Origin: JAZGER01 sp036480335
GTDB lineage: Bacteria; Pseudomonadota; Gammaproteobacteria; DSM-19610
DNA length: 64,000 nt
Assembly: GCA_036480335.1 (NCBI GenBank)
Contig: JAZGGH010000106.1
Coordinates: 1-64,000, forward strand
Direction of reading: 5' to 3'
Shown here in pieces: positions 44,918-53,259 of the stretch (positions are counted from its first letter, which is position 1; each line of letters opens with the position of its first letter). Position numbers and translations under genes: made by a program. A model generated the notes under the pieces. The model ran no database searches, had not been told where the DNA came from, and was given only the letters and a program-made list of their open reading frames with translations.

Positions 44918-45229
44918 ATGGCATCAACAATTTCAACCCGAGTATCCAGCGATCAGAAAAGAGTCACTATTTTTGTGAATGGGCGCTTTGATTTTTCATC
45001 GCAGCGCGAATTTCGCGATGCTTATTCGAGTAATGGTGAAGGTCATTCAAGTTACCATGTTAATCTCTCCGGCGCCGATTACATGGATAGTTCTGCAATG
45101 GGTATGTTGTTGATGTTACAGAAACATGTGAATGGTGATCGTTCACGAGTGGTGATTGAGCAGGCATCCAGCGAGATAGAAAAGATTCTCAAGATTGCTA
45201 ATTTCGATAAGATTTTTCAGTTCTCCTGA
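44918..45229 (+). CDS. STAS-domain protein with phosphorylatable serine motif
   Basis: A 103-residue STAS domain. Unlike the STAS protein at the head of the operon, its loop reads YMDSSAMGML, with Ser58 and Ser59 in the position of the serine phosphorylated in SpoIIAA/RsbV antagonists. AAGGAG precedes the ATG. The next gene encodes a receiver joined to an RsbW-like ATPase, so the two could form a partner-switch pair (inferred). Confidence 0.87.
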   Translation: MASTISTRVSSDQKRVTIFVNGRFDFSSQREFRDAYSSNGEGHSSYHVNLSGADYMDSSAMGMLLMLQKHVNGDRSRVVIEQASSEIEKILKIANFDKIFQFS

Positions 45230-45245
45230 GTGGAGCAATTTGTAA

Positions 45246-46157
45246 ATGAATCAACATAGAATGAAAATACTGATTGTTGATGATGAAGTATTGAATCGGG
45301 TTATTCTTGAAGAATACCTTGAAGATGCTAATTTTGACATTGAAATGGCTGAAGACGGTGAGTCTGCTCTGGCAATGTTGCAAGCAGATGAAACGGCCTA
45401 TGATATCGTTCTGCTTGACCGGATGATGCCAGGTTTGTCCGGCATGGATGTGTTGCAGCGAATAAAGGAGCATCCAGTGCTCAAATCAATTCCGGTTATT
45501 TTGCAGACTGCGCGTGCGGCTAAAGAGGATATTGTTGAAGGGCTGGCTGCGGGTGCACATTACTATCTGACAAAACCGTTTGAACAGGAAGAATTACTCT
45601 CAGTGATTCGAACTGCTGTTGAAGACCGGCAGCGTTTCAGGGATATGAATGATCATGTTAAACGCAGTGCTCAAACTATGGGTCTGATGCAGGTCAGCAA
45701 GTTCCGCTTTAAAACCCTTGATGAAGGGCGCAGTCTTGCCTCCGTTCTGGCGAATGCCTGCCCTGATCCAGAACGAGTTGCTATGGGTTTGTCAGAACTG
45801 ATTATCAATGCCGTAGAGCATGGAAATTTAGGCATTACTTACGATGAAAAGTCCACGCTGAATGATTCAGGTATCTGGCATGATGAAGTTGTAAATCGTC
45901 TTGCGTTACCTGAAAATCAGGAGAAGTTTGTTCAGGTTTTCTATGAAAAAGAAGCTTCAAAAATTAGGATTACGATCACGGATGAAGGTGAAGGCTTTGA
46001 CTGGGAGCCATTTATGGAGATGCAGGCTGAGCGGGCATTTGATAACCACGGCCGAGGCATAGCGTTGTCAAATATGTCCAGTTTTGATGATATCGAATAT
46101 CGTGGAAGTGGCAATGAAGTGGTAGCAAGTATCATGCTGGAAGCAGAAGAGAGTTAA
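45246..46157 (+). CDS. Response regulator fused to RsbW-like ATPase
   Basis: A 303-residue fusion: receiver domain at 1-125 (phospho-acceptor Asp58, Lys110 in YLTKPF) and a GHKL ATPase domain at about 155-300 with N-box Glu184 to His192 (ELIINAVEHGN), ITDEGEGFDW and GRGIALSNMS. There is no HisKA dimerisation domain, so it looks like an anti-sigma-type serine kinase switched by phosphorylation of its receiver, rather than a histidine kinase. It lies 16 bases after the STAS gene, its likely substrate. Confidence 0.87.
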   Translation: MNQHRMKILIVDDEVLNRVILEEYLEDANFDIEMAEDGESALAMLQADETAYDIVLLDRMMPGLSGMDVLQRIKEHPVLKSIPVILQTARAAKEDIVEGLAAGAHYYLTKPFEQEELLSVIRTAVEDRQRFRDMNDHVKRSAQTMGLMQVSKFRFKTLDEGRSLASVLANACPDPERVAMGLSELIINAVEHGNLGITYDEKSTLNDSGIWHDEVVNRLALPENQEKFVQVFYEKEASKIRITITDEGEGFDWEPFMEMQAERAFDNHGRGIALSNMSSFDDIEYRGSGNEVVASIMLEAEES

Positions 46158-46163
46158 CTGTCG

Positions 46164-47546
46164 ATGCCGGCTGGAAATAATAAAAACGAAGAATTGCAGC
46201 TGGAAATCAACATGCTGCGAGCTTCTCTGGCAGAGATGGCTCAGTCAGGCGCTGAGATGGTCAAGTCTCAGTCACAGATGCAAGCAATGATTCATAATGT
46301 GGCAGATGCTGTTATACAGTTTAATTCTGATGGAACGGTAGCGACATTTAACCTGGCAGCCGAGAGAATATTCGGTCATGCGGAAATAGAAGTATTGTAT
46401 CAGGTGCCGTTTGAGCTTTTTCCCGGTGCTGCAGAATTTGACAATAATGTAGCCAGCTACCTGGATCACTACTATTCATCAACGCAAGATCAGTATCAGT
46501 GCCCGCTTTCTGCCTTGAATGTCAAAGGTGAAGAGATTCAGTTGTTGATTTCCATTGCGAAGACAAGTTCCACCGATACACTGTTGTTCGATGATATGGC
46601 GGACGATGGCTTTTCGGATGAAGAGAATGCTTCCTACGATTCTTTCATGTGTGTATTTCACGATGTTACCTTGCGTAAAAAAATGGAAGCGGATCTGATG
46701 CGACACCAGGAAGGTTTGCAGGCATTGGTTGATGAAAGAACAGCCGAATTGCAGGTCGCGCTAGAAGCGGCGGAGTCAGCCAATAATCTGAAATCCGAGT
46801 TTCTGGCAAATACTTCGCATGAGCTGAGAAGCCCGATGCATGCCATTCTCAGTTTTTCCAAACTGGGCGTGAAGAAGGCAGAAGCCGCAAAGCCAGAGAA
46901 ATTGCTGGAATATTTTACCCATATCCAGAGCAGTGGCACGCGTTTACTGACAATGATCAATGATTTGCTAGATCTGGCCAAACTCGAAGCTGGCAGTATG
47001 CAATATGATTTTCAGAAAAATAACATGGCTGCGCTGATTGAAGGTTTACTTGCCGAAAACTCGGCATTGTTTTCAGAACGCAGTTTGCAGGTTGGAAGTG
47101 AAATAGACGGTGATGTAACTGCCATGTTTGATTCGGAGCGGATGGGCCAGGTTGTACGAAATCTGCTGTCAAATGCCAGCAAGTTTACGCCAGAAGGGCA
47201 GGCGATCAAGGTGCAGGTCAGGACAGTTGGTTTTAAACTGCCTGGAGTATCTGAATTGGTTCCTGCAATTTCTGTGTCAGTCGCTGACGAAGGCATTGGC
47301 ATACCTGAAGATGAGTTATCAGCGGTCTTCGATAAATTTATCCAGAGTTCAAAAACCAAGAATGGATCGGGTGGTACAGGTCTGGGTCTTGCGATATGCA
47401 AGGAAATTGTCGAAGGACATCAAGGCTCTATCTGGGCGGAAAACTGTCCTGATAGCGGTGGTGCTATATTTACTTTTATTATTCCGCAGGCTCTCCCAAT
47501 TCAGTCTGAATTATCGCAACTCTCATCAGAAATTCTTGCCTGTTAA
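46164..47546 (+). CDS. Soluble PAS histidine kinase
   Basis: A 460-residue kinase with no membrane helix. It has an N-terminal coiled coil, a PAS domain at about 40-175, a second coiled coil, HisKA with His219 (FLANTSHELRSPMH), and a full ATPase domain with N-box LLSNASKF and GTGLGLAICKEI. It starts six bases after the receiver-ATPase gene and is the probable phosphodonor for that receiver. It is the last gene of the chemosensory operon and is convergent with purK. Confidence 0.9.
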   Translation: MPAGNNKNEELQLEINMLRASLAEMAQSGAEMVKSQSQMQAMIHNVADAVIQFNSDGTVATFNLAAERIFGHAEIEVLYQVPFELFPGAAEFDNNVASYLDHYYSSTQDQYQCPLSALNVKGEEIQLLISIAKTSSTDTLLFDDMADDGFSDEENASYDSFMCVFHDVTLRKKMEADLMRHQEGLQALVDERTAELQVALEAAESANNLKSEFLANTSHELRSPMHAILSFSKLGVKKAEAAKPEKLLEYFTHIQSSGTRLLTMINDLLDLAKLEAGSMQYDFQKNNMAALIEGLLAENSALFSERSLQVGSEIDGDVTAMFDSERMGQVVRNLLSNASKFTPEGQAIKVQVRTVGFKLPGVSELVPAISVSVADEGIGIPEDELSAVFDKFIQSSKTKNGSGGTGLGLAICKEIVEGHQGSIWAENCPDSGGAIFTFIIPQALPIQSELSQLSSEILAC

Positions 47547-47568
47547 TTGTTGGCCGATGTCCTGCCAG

Positions 47569-48699
47569 TTAAAACCCCAGCTGTTGTCTAATCTGTTCTG
47601 ATGTTTCCATCGCTCCTGAAAGACTGTCAGAAAGAATATTGATATGTCCCATTTTGCGCCCGCTGAGTGGTTTGTCTTTGCCGTATAAATGCAGTTTTGC
47701 TGCCATGTGCCGGTACACTGTGTTCCAGTCTGGCACCATTTCATTTCGCCAGATATCACCCAGTATGTTTAACATGACCACGGGCTTTAGCAAGTCAGCC
47801 GCACCGGGTTGTAGCCCACAGAGTGTGCGTACCTGCTGTTCGAACTGATCGGTGATGCAGGCATCGAGTGTATAGTGACCGCTATTATGTGGTCTCGGCG
47901 CCATTTCATTGATCAGTAACTGGTTGCCCTGAGAGAGGAAAAATTCAACCGCAAGCACGCCCACATAATCCAGCGTTGTTGCCAGAGAGATGGCCATGGT
48001 GATAGCTTGTTGCTCGATCTCGGGGTTAATATTCGCTGGCACAATGGTGGTATCAAGTATGCCGTTGACGTGAATGTTTTCACCTACTGGAAAACACTGG
48101 GTCACACCTTCAGGGTTGCGCGCCAGAACCACTGAAATTTCCTGTTTGATGTCGACAATTTGTTCCAGGATGCAGTCAGCATTCTGCTGGTTTTCAAAGT
48201 GCTTGAGGGCATCGTCAGTGGACGAGATAAGTGCCTGGCCTTTTCCATCATAGCCCATTTGTGCTGTTTTCATCAGCGCAGGTAGCGCCATTTTTTCACA
48301 GGCCGCAATGCAGTCATCCACTGATGTAATTATGAGAAAGGGTGTTGTCAGAAGCCCGGCTTGCTGTATGAAAGTTTTTTCCAGAATGCGGTCACGTGTG
48401 ATGCCTAGCGCAGATGCTGAGGGTCTGACAGGAATGAATTGTTGCAGGTATTCGAGTGAGCTGGCCGGGACATTTTCAAATTCAGTGGTAACAGCCGCAC
48501 AATGCGCAGCTATTTCTGCCAGCGCATCTTTATCAGTATAGGTTGCCTGCAAGTGGCGCTCGGCGATGCTGCCGGCGGGGCTATGCGCGGCGGGGTCAAG
48601 TACCCAGACCTTATAACCCATGCTATGTGCAGCCAGGGTAAACATACGTCCAAGTTGTCCGCCGCCCAGGACGGCAAGTATTGCTCCGGGGTAGATCAC
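47569..48699 (-). CDS. purK: 5-(carboxyamino)imidazole ribonucleotide synthase
   Basis: A 376-residue ATP-grasp enzyme that carboxylates AIR using bicarbonate and ATP in purine synthesis. Seen are the N-terminal AVLGGGQLGRM and the grasp motifs EISVVLARNPEG and LINEMAPRPHNSGH. I start at GTG 48699, which overlaps the purE stop as GTGA; the longer frame to 48756 would lie inside purE. As a bicarbonate user it benefits from the same carbon pool as the DAB system, but this is ordinary metabolism. Confidence 0.94.
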   Translation of the reverse strand: MIYPGAILAVLGGGQLGRMFTLAAHSMGYKVWVLDPAAHSPAGSIAERHLQATYTDKDALAEIAAHCAAVTTEFENVPASSLEYLQQFIPVRPSASALGITRDRILEKTFIQQAGLLTTPFLIITSVDDCIAACEKMALPALMKTAQMGYDGKGQALISSTDDALKHFENQQNADCILEQIVDIKQEISVVLARNPEGVTQCFPVGENIHVNGILDTTIVPANINPEIEQQAITMAISLATTLDYVGVLAVEFFLSQGNQLLINEMAPRPHNSGHYTLDACITDQFEQQVRTLCGLQPGAADLLKPVVMLNILGDIWRNEMVPDWNTVYRHMAAKLHLYGKDKPLSGRKMGHINILSDSLSGAMETSEQIRQQLGF

Positions 48700-49199
48700 G
48701 TCGTTTGGGGTGGCAGTTCGCTGTCGAGAACGGCTTTTTCCTGGGTCATACGCCACTCTGTCAGTCTGTTAGCCAGAGAGTTGTCTGTTACCGCCAGTTG
48801 GCTGATAGCGTACAGGGCTGCATTGGCTGCACCGGCCGTTCCAATGGCAAAGGTTGCCACGGGCACCCCTTTGGGCATCTGCACGATGGATAACAGAGAG
48901 TCCATTCCCTTCAGGTGTTTTGAAGGGACAGGCACGCCGAGTACCGGCAGAGTGGTCTTCGCGGCTAGCATGCCTGGCAGATGGGCTGCGCCGCCTGCGC
49001 CAGCGATAATGCATCCCAGACCCCGTTTTTTTGCGGTTGAGGCATAGTCGAACAGTAAATCGGGTGTGCGGTGGGCGGATACCACGCGCGTTTCGTATGC
49101 GACGCCAAATTGCTCAAGGATTTCTACCGCTGCCTGCATGATTGACCAGTCACTGGTGCTGCCCATGACAAGCCCGATTATCTTAGTTGTCGAAGCCAT
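48696..49199 (-). CDS. purE: N5-CAIR mutase
   Basis: A 167-residue class I PurE that moves the carboxylate from N5 to C4 of the AIR ring. The family signatures are GLVMGSTSDW, SAHRTPD and GAGGAAHLPGM. I choose the ATG at 49199, which gives the usual length; an upstream ATG at 49244 is possible. It overlaps purK, and is divergent from purC. Confidence 0.94.
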   Translation of the reverse strand: MASTTKIIGLVMGSTSDWSIMQAAVEILEQFGVAYETRVVSAHRTPDLLFDYASTAKKRGLGCIIAGAGGAAHLPGMLAAKTTLPVLGVPVPSKHLKGMDSLLSIVQMPKGVPVATFAIGTAGAANAALYAISQLAVTDNSLANRLTEWRMTQEKAVLDSELPPQTT

Positions 49200-49316
49200 T
49201 GGAGAAGGGTTCCGTATTAAACCGGTATTGTACCATTCCGGCAATTTGTCGCCACTATTAGCCAGCTATCCGTTGCTCAAACCGGTACAATAATCTGATT
49301 GAAACGAGGATTTTTG
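49200..49316. promoter_or_regulatory. Divergent purE/purC promoter region
   Basis: GGTACAATA occurs on both strands here, as a minus-strand copy near 49230 and a plus-strand copy near 49283, each with TACAAT as a possible -10 box. The copies share flanking CCGG. A common regulator or simply two promoters is possible; no classical PurR box was seen. Confidence 0.4.
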
Positions 49317-50204
49317 ATGTTGCCTGTTTTGTATGAGTCTGAAATTCGCAGTTTACCCCTGGTGGCTCGCGGCAAAGTACGGGATATTTATGCAGTCGGT
49401 GATGATCATTTGTTGATTGTCACCACTGATCGATTGTCTGCATTTGATGTGGTGTTGCCTGATCCGATCCCTGGTAAGGGTGCTGTATTGACTGCAGTGT
49501 CGAATTTCTGGTTCCAGAGAATGGCGGATTTGTTGCCAAACCATCTGAGTGACCTGAGGCTGGAGGCTGTGCTTGACGATGCAGCTGAACGTGAGCAGGT
49601 TGACGGCAGGGCTATCATTGTCAAAAAGCTCAGGGCATTACCTGTCGAAGCCATCGTGCGGGGATATTTGATCGGTTCTGGCTGGAACGATTACCAGTCG
49701 CAGGGCAGCGTCTGTGGTATTGACCTGCCTGCAGGTCTGAATCTCGCAGACAAATTACCAGAAACACTTTATACGCCTTCAACCAAAGCGGATGCTGGCG
49801 ACCATGACGCTAATATCTCTTATGTCGAAACTGAACGTCTGCTCGGTACTGATCTGGCCAGCCAGATTCGGGATGCGAGCCTGGCCATTTACCGGGCTGC
49901 AGCTCACTATGCCAGACAGAAAGGTATTATCATTGCTGATACCAAATTTGAGTTTGGGCTGGATAAAGCCGGACGATTGACCTTGATCGATGAAGTCCTG
50001 ACTCCTGATTCATCGCGTTTCTGGCCTGAAGATGAATACCGTCCAGGGATAAGCCCGCCGAGCTTTGACAAACAGTTTGTCAGAGATTATCTGGAATCTC
50101 TGGATTGGGACAAGCAAGCACCTGGCCCGTCATTGCCAGCAGGCATTATTCATAAAACCGCAGAAAAGTATCAACAGGCATTACGCCTCTTAACAGGCTA
50201 TTGA
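49317..50204 (+). CDS. purC: SAICAR synthase
   Basis: A 295-residue enzyme of the longer PurC type that joins CAIR and aspartate. Motifs include RGKVRDIYAVGDDHLLIVTTDRLSAFD and IIADTKFEFGLD. The ATG at 49317 has GAGGA upstream. The last codons (TGY and stop) fall inside the left terminal repeat of the element that follows, so that element has probably rewritten the extreme C-terminus. Confidence 0.95.
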   Translation: MLPVLYESEIRSLPLVARGKVRDIYAVGDDHLLIVTTDRLSAFDVVLPDPIPGKGAVLTAVSNFWFQRMADLLPNHLSDLRLEAVLDDAAEREQVDGRAIIVKKLRALPVEAIVRGYLIGSGWNDYQSQGSVCGIDLPAGLNLADKLPETLYTPSTKADAGDHDANISYVETERLLGTDLASQIRDASLAIYRAAAHYARQKGIIIADTKFEFGLDKAGRLTLIDEVLTPDSSRFWPEDEYRPGISPPSFDKQFVRDYLESLDWDKQAPGPSLPAGIIHKTAEKYQQALRLLTGY

Positions 50205-50333
50205 AAAGTCTCAGGCGAGCGCAAGACAAGGCAGAATTGGCGAAAAAGCGCAGTTGTACACACAGTACATGAGTATTTTGAGCCAATTTTTAACGCAGGA
50301 TTGTGCCGCATGAGGGTTTTTCAACAGCCTGTT
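50192..50333. repeat. MITE-like palindromic element at the end of purC
   Basis: A 142-base block bounded by imperfect inverted repeats of about 23 bases (left AACAGGCTATTGAAAAG, right ending TTTTTCAACAGCCTGTT). It has no coding frame. Its body is unlike the flanking genes (GCGCAAGACAAGGCAG, AAAAAGCGCAGTTGTACAC). From memory, similar elements are scattered in many gammaproteobacterial genomes. No second copy is in this window. It may also serve as the purC terminator, as the outer arms can pair. Confidence 0.6.
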
Positions 50334-50361
50334 AACGGGCCAATCCCTGCCAGAGCTTTAA

Positions 50362-50808
50362 GTGGGGACTAACCCGGTCCTGGCTCAATTGCCTGAAATA
50401 ACCAGAGATGCCGGGACCTATGTGCTGGAAGTGTTCCTTTCTACCTCAGAGCAGATTCGAGTAGGCAAAATAGGCGTAAAAGGATTTCAGGCTGGATATT
50501 ACTATTATGTCGGTAGTGCTTTTGGTCCGGGAGGACTGCGGGCAAGAATCCGGCATCATGCCGGTCATTCACGGCGCAAACACTGGCATATTGATTACCT
50601 GTCTGAGCTGGCTGAGCTGCAATCGGTTTTTTTCGTGGCAGATACACAACGCTTTGAGCATGAGTGGGCGCAGCGATTAATGTCTCTGGCGTTGTTGAAT
50701 ATACCTGTAAAGGGCTTTGGGGCTACGGATTGTCATTGTCTTTCACATCTGTTTTATTCGGCTGAGACTGTTGATTTGGCGCAAATACTTAGGCGCCCTG
50801 ATGAGTAA
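50362..50808 (+). CDS. GIY-YIG nuclease-like protein (DUF123 family)
   Basis: A 148-residue protein of the small GIY-YIG-like family: YYYYVGSAFGPGGLRARIRHH and RKHWHIDYLSEL, then a Cys-His stretch (ATDCHCLSHLFY). Such proteins are uncharacterised; nuclease activity is not established. The start is unsure: the GTG at 50362 lacks a ribosome site and lies just past the repeat element, so the gene's 5' end may have been affected by that insertion. The 3' end overlaps the convergent gene by 20 bases. Confidence 0.75.
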   Translation: MGTNPVLAQLPEITRDAGTYVLEVFLSTSEQIRVGKIGVKGFQAGYYYYVGSAFGPGGLRARIRHHAGHSRRKHWHIDYLSELAELQSVFFVADTQRFEHEWAQRLMSLALLNIPVKGFGATDCHCLSHLFYSAETVDLAQILRRPDE

Positions 50809-51238
50809 ATATCAGGAAATAACCACCGTTATAAAAGACATGTAAGGCTATGGGAGCGCCAAGATGGCCGGTTCTATCCTTGAAATAACCAAAAATAAGT
50901 GATGGGATGAAAACGGCAATTGCCCATAGCGGTGGATGGTGAATGAAGTGCAGGGCAGTAAATATCACGCTAGTGAGCAGATTGGCACAACTGAGGATGC
51001 CTATTTGGCAGTTGCGCAGATGATTATTAATTTCGCCCTGCAGCAGTCCTCGGAAGACAATTTCTTCGAGAATGGGGTAAATGAGTACAGGTAGCAAGAA
51101 TTCAAGCGGCTTGCTCAGAGGCCATAACCACCGGGTTTCCGGTGGCTGCAGCCATGCCAGCAATATCCAGTAGCTGCAGGCCAGGAGAAAGGCCAGAAGG
51201 AGATGCCGGTCTTGCCACCAGCTTGAGTTCTGAGTCAT
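50789..51238 (-). CDS. CPBP-family intramembrane protease, short (MrtJ-like)
   Basis: A 149-residue membrane protein with about four helices and the CPBP/Abi glutamic protease motifs: EEIVFRG, a His in TALHFIHH and LHVFYN near the C-terminus. It is shorter than usual CaaX-type members. The short form with PILEEIVFRGLLQ recalls MrtJ, the protease proposed for JDVT-CTERM sorting, but I found no JDVT-CTERM substrate in the window, so this is tentative. Confidence 0.72.
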   Translation of the reverse strand: MTQNSSWWQDRHLLLAFLLACSYWILLAWLQPPETRWLWPLSKPLEFLLPVLIYPILEEIVFRGLLQGEINNHLRNCQIGILSCANLLTSVIFTALHFIHHPPLWAIAVFIPSLIFGYFKDRTGHLGAPIALHVFYNGGYFLIFTHQGA

Positions 51239-51320
51239 GCGGGTATCGTACAGGGTTCCCGAATTTTCTTGAACCTATGTGGGTATATCCTGTCTATTAT
51301 GACGGGGAAAGCATAAATAA

Positions 51321-51349
51321 TTGTATATTTTGTTGATAAATAATATTTT
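51321..51349 (+). promoter_or_regulatory. Possible promoter of the cytochrome c gene
   Basis: TTGTAT (51321-51326), 17 bases, TATTTT (51344-51349). The spacing is ideal, the -10 box is weak. The GGAGA ribosome site follows at 51426-51430. Confidence 0.35.
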
Positions 51350-51440
51350 TCTGTTTTTTGAGAATAGATTTTACTCGGGATATTAGATCTGGGAGAATCA
51401 ACAGTTGTTTTTAATGCATCACAGTGGAGAGTATAAACTT

Positions 51441-51749
51441 ATGAAGAAAAATTTGATTGCGGTTCTGGTTGCCGGTAGTTTGATGTCCCTGAGTACAATG
51501 AGTGTTGCAGGCGATGCTGCTGCCGGGAAAGCCAAGGCTGCCAGCTGTGCGGGTTGTCATGGTGCTGGTGGACATAGCAATAATCCATTATGGCCAAATC
51601 TGGCGGGTCAACAGGAAGCTTATATGGTAAAACAGCTTAAGGCTTTCAAAGATGGCAGCAGAAGTGATCCAATGATGTCACCGATGGCTAAACCTCTCAG
51701 TGATGCCGATATTGATAATCTGGCTGCATATTTTGCTAGTGTGAAGTGA
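51441..51749 (+). CDS. Periplasmic cytochrome c (c553/c554 type)
   Basis: A 102-residue small class I cytochrome c. A signal peptide (MKKNLIAVLVAGSLMSLSTMSVAG) is followed by the heme site CAGCH and a distal Met in MMSPMAKPLSD. The mature protein carries one heme and shuttles electrons in the periplasm, likely to a terminal oxidase. I start at the ATG at 51441; an upstream frame lacks a ribosome site. It is convergent with heme A synthase, which supplies aa3/caa3-type oxidases. Confidence 0.9.
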   Translation: MKKNLIAVLVAGSLMSLSTMSVAGDAAAGKAKAASCAGCHGAGGHSNNPLWPNLAGQQEAYMVKQLKAFKDGSRSDPMMSPMAKPLSDADIDNLAAYFASVK

Positions 51750-51767
51750 AGTTAATTCTTCTCGAAG

Positions 51768-51793
51768 AAAACCCGGTTTATCCGGGTTTTTTT
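51768..51793. terminator. Bidirectional terminator, cytochrome c / ctaA
   Basis: AAACCCGG (51768-51775 region) pairs with CCGGGTTT (51782-51789), with T runs on both strands. It overlaps the ctaA stop codon and serves both convergent genes. Confidence 0.8.
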
Positions 51794-52812
51794 ATGTTCA
51801 GGCGGTGAGTAATAAACAGCATTGCTGTGAGTAACACAACGGCGCCAGCCTGGTGTGTAGCAGCAAGAGGAATGGGGACATGCAACAGTAATGTGGAGAT
51901 GCCCAGGCTAACCTGTAGCAGAACAGCCAGGAACAAAATAATAAGCCCGATTTGAGTCGCCCTGTCAGTAAACTGTTTTTTGTTGATGAGAGCAAACAGA
52001 ATGATGCTAGTCAGGGTTATGATTGCCAGAAGCCGATGATTGAATTGTACTGTGGCGATGTTTTCAAACAGGTTAATCCAGACTGGGGTCATTGATAAGC
52101 CTGCAGGCGGTAGCCATTGTCCTGCCATTAATGGAAAAGTATTATAGGCAAAGCCGGCTTTCAGTCCGGCAACGAAGCCGCCCGAGAGGATAGTTGTGGA
52201 AACGAGTAGCGTCAGTATTACCGCAATTTTTCCTGCTTTCCCAGAATGCCTTTCAGGTGGGTTTTTGTCTGTGACCAGATCGAGAAATAGCCAGAAGAGC
52301 CAGCCATAAATGACAAGTGCCAGTCCCAGATGGGCCGTGAGCCGATACTGACTGACATGTGGATTATCAACTAAACCGCTTTTTACCATATACCAGCCAA
52401 GTAACCCCTGTAATCCGCCAAGAAAAAAACCAATCCAGAGTTTTGCGATCATTTTTCGGGGCACCATTTTAAATGCCAGAAAAAATAGAAACGGCAGCAG
52501 ATAGATGCTGCCAATTAATCGTCCCAGCACACGATGGCTAAATTCAAACCAGTAAATTGATTTAAACCCTTCCAGATTCATACCAAAATTTATTTTTTGA
52601 TACTCGGGTGATGCCTTGTATTGGGTGAATATATCTTGCCACTGTGGTTCGCTCATAGGAGGAACAAAGCCAAATACAGGATCCCATTCGACCATAGATA
52701 ACCCTGAACCGGTAAGGCGGGTTACTCCTCCAAGACTTATCATTGCAAATATCATCAGACAGCTAAGCAGTAACCAGCCTGCGATAAGCCGGTGAGAGGT
52801 CTGTGTTTCCAT
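51778..52812 (-). CDS. ctaA: Heme A synthase (COX15/CtaA)
   Basis: A 344-residue membrane enzyme with eight helices that converts heme O to heme A for cytochrome c oxidase. The family signatures are GGVTRLTGSGLSMVEWDPV, FEFSHRVLGR, NPHVSQYRLTAHLGLAL, FNHRLLA and THQAGAV, with the heme-ligating histidines. No ctaB or oxidase subunit genes adjoin it here, so the oxidase is encoded elsewhere. Confidence 0.95.
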   Translation of the reverse strand: METQTSHRLIAGWLLLSCLMIFAMISLGGVTRLTGSGLSMVEWDPVFGFVPPMSEPQWQDIFTQYKASPEYQKINFGMNLEGFKSIYWFEFSHRVLGRLIGSIYLLPFLFFLAFKMVPRKMIAKLWIGFFLGGLQGLLGWYMVKSGLVDNPHVSQYRLTAHLGLALVIYGWLFWLFLDLVTDKNPPERHSGKAGKIAVILTLLVSTTILSGGFVAGLKAGFAYNTFPLMAGQWLPPAGLSMTPVWINLFENIATVQFNHRLLAIITLTSIILFALINKKQFTDRATQIGLIILFLAVLLQVSLGISTLLLHVPIPLAATHQAGAVVLLTAMLFITHRLNIKKPG

Positions 52813-52911
52813 TCAAGTTCCGGTGATGGTTAATTTGTTACCGGAGATTCTACCCTAATACCCTGGTCGCATATAGAAAACCTGAGCGAGAGTGAAGATG
52901 CTGGCGAAGGG

Positions 52912-53100
52912 CTATCCGGTGGGATGTTGGATTTTGACAGGGCGATAAGTGGAGCTAAAATCAAGGTATTCATACATATTTGAGCTGGATTCAAAATGAA
53001 TTTTGGTTTCAGCATAACCATTGCCTTCAATAATGGAAGGTGAGGCATTCAGGTTATCAACTTTGTTTCCGGAAATAGGGTCTATTGTGGTGATGATCAT
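52912..53100 (-). CDS. Unknown 62-aa protein
   Basis: A small hydrophilic protein, MIITTIDPISGNKVDN onward, ending YRPVKIQHPTG. I do not recognise it. It is supported by a textbook AGGAGG site seven bases before the ATG. It stands between ctaA and the phosphoribulokinase terminator, on the same strand as both. No signal, helix or metal motif is seen. An overlapping frame (52830-53048) lacks such a ribosome site. Confidence 0.6.
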   Translation of the reverse strand: MIITTIDPISGNKVDNLNASPSIIEGNGYAETKIHFESSSNMYEYLDFSSTYRPVKIQHPTG

Positions 53101-53198
53101 TGACGATCCTCCTGAGATCAATTGTTATGTTATCAGTGTAGCGAATTTGATGAATGATTTACAGGTAGAACACCATGCAAAACAGTTGCTTGGAGGCG

Positions 53199-53251
53199 AC
53201 AAAAAGAGTGTCAATCACTCGGGGTAATGGTCTCATCCCGAGTGATTGACA
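53199..53251 (-). terminator. Strong terminator of phosphoribulokinase
   Basis: TGTCAATCACTCGGG (53209-53223) and CCCGAGTGATTGACA (53237-53251) form a perfect 15-pair stem. On the minus strand it is followed by CTCTTTTTG. It begins nine bases after the prk stop. Confidence 0.88.
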
Positions 53252-53259
53252 GGCAGAAA

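Noticed and set aside
52830..53048. 72-codon minus-strand frame overlapping the 62-aa gene
   Set aside because: The alternative frame from 53100 has a perfect AGGAGG site; this one has none.
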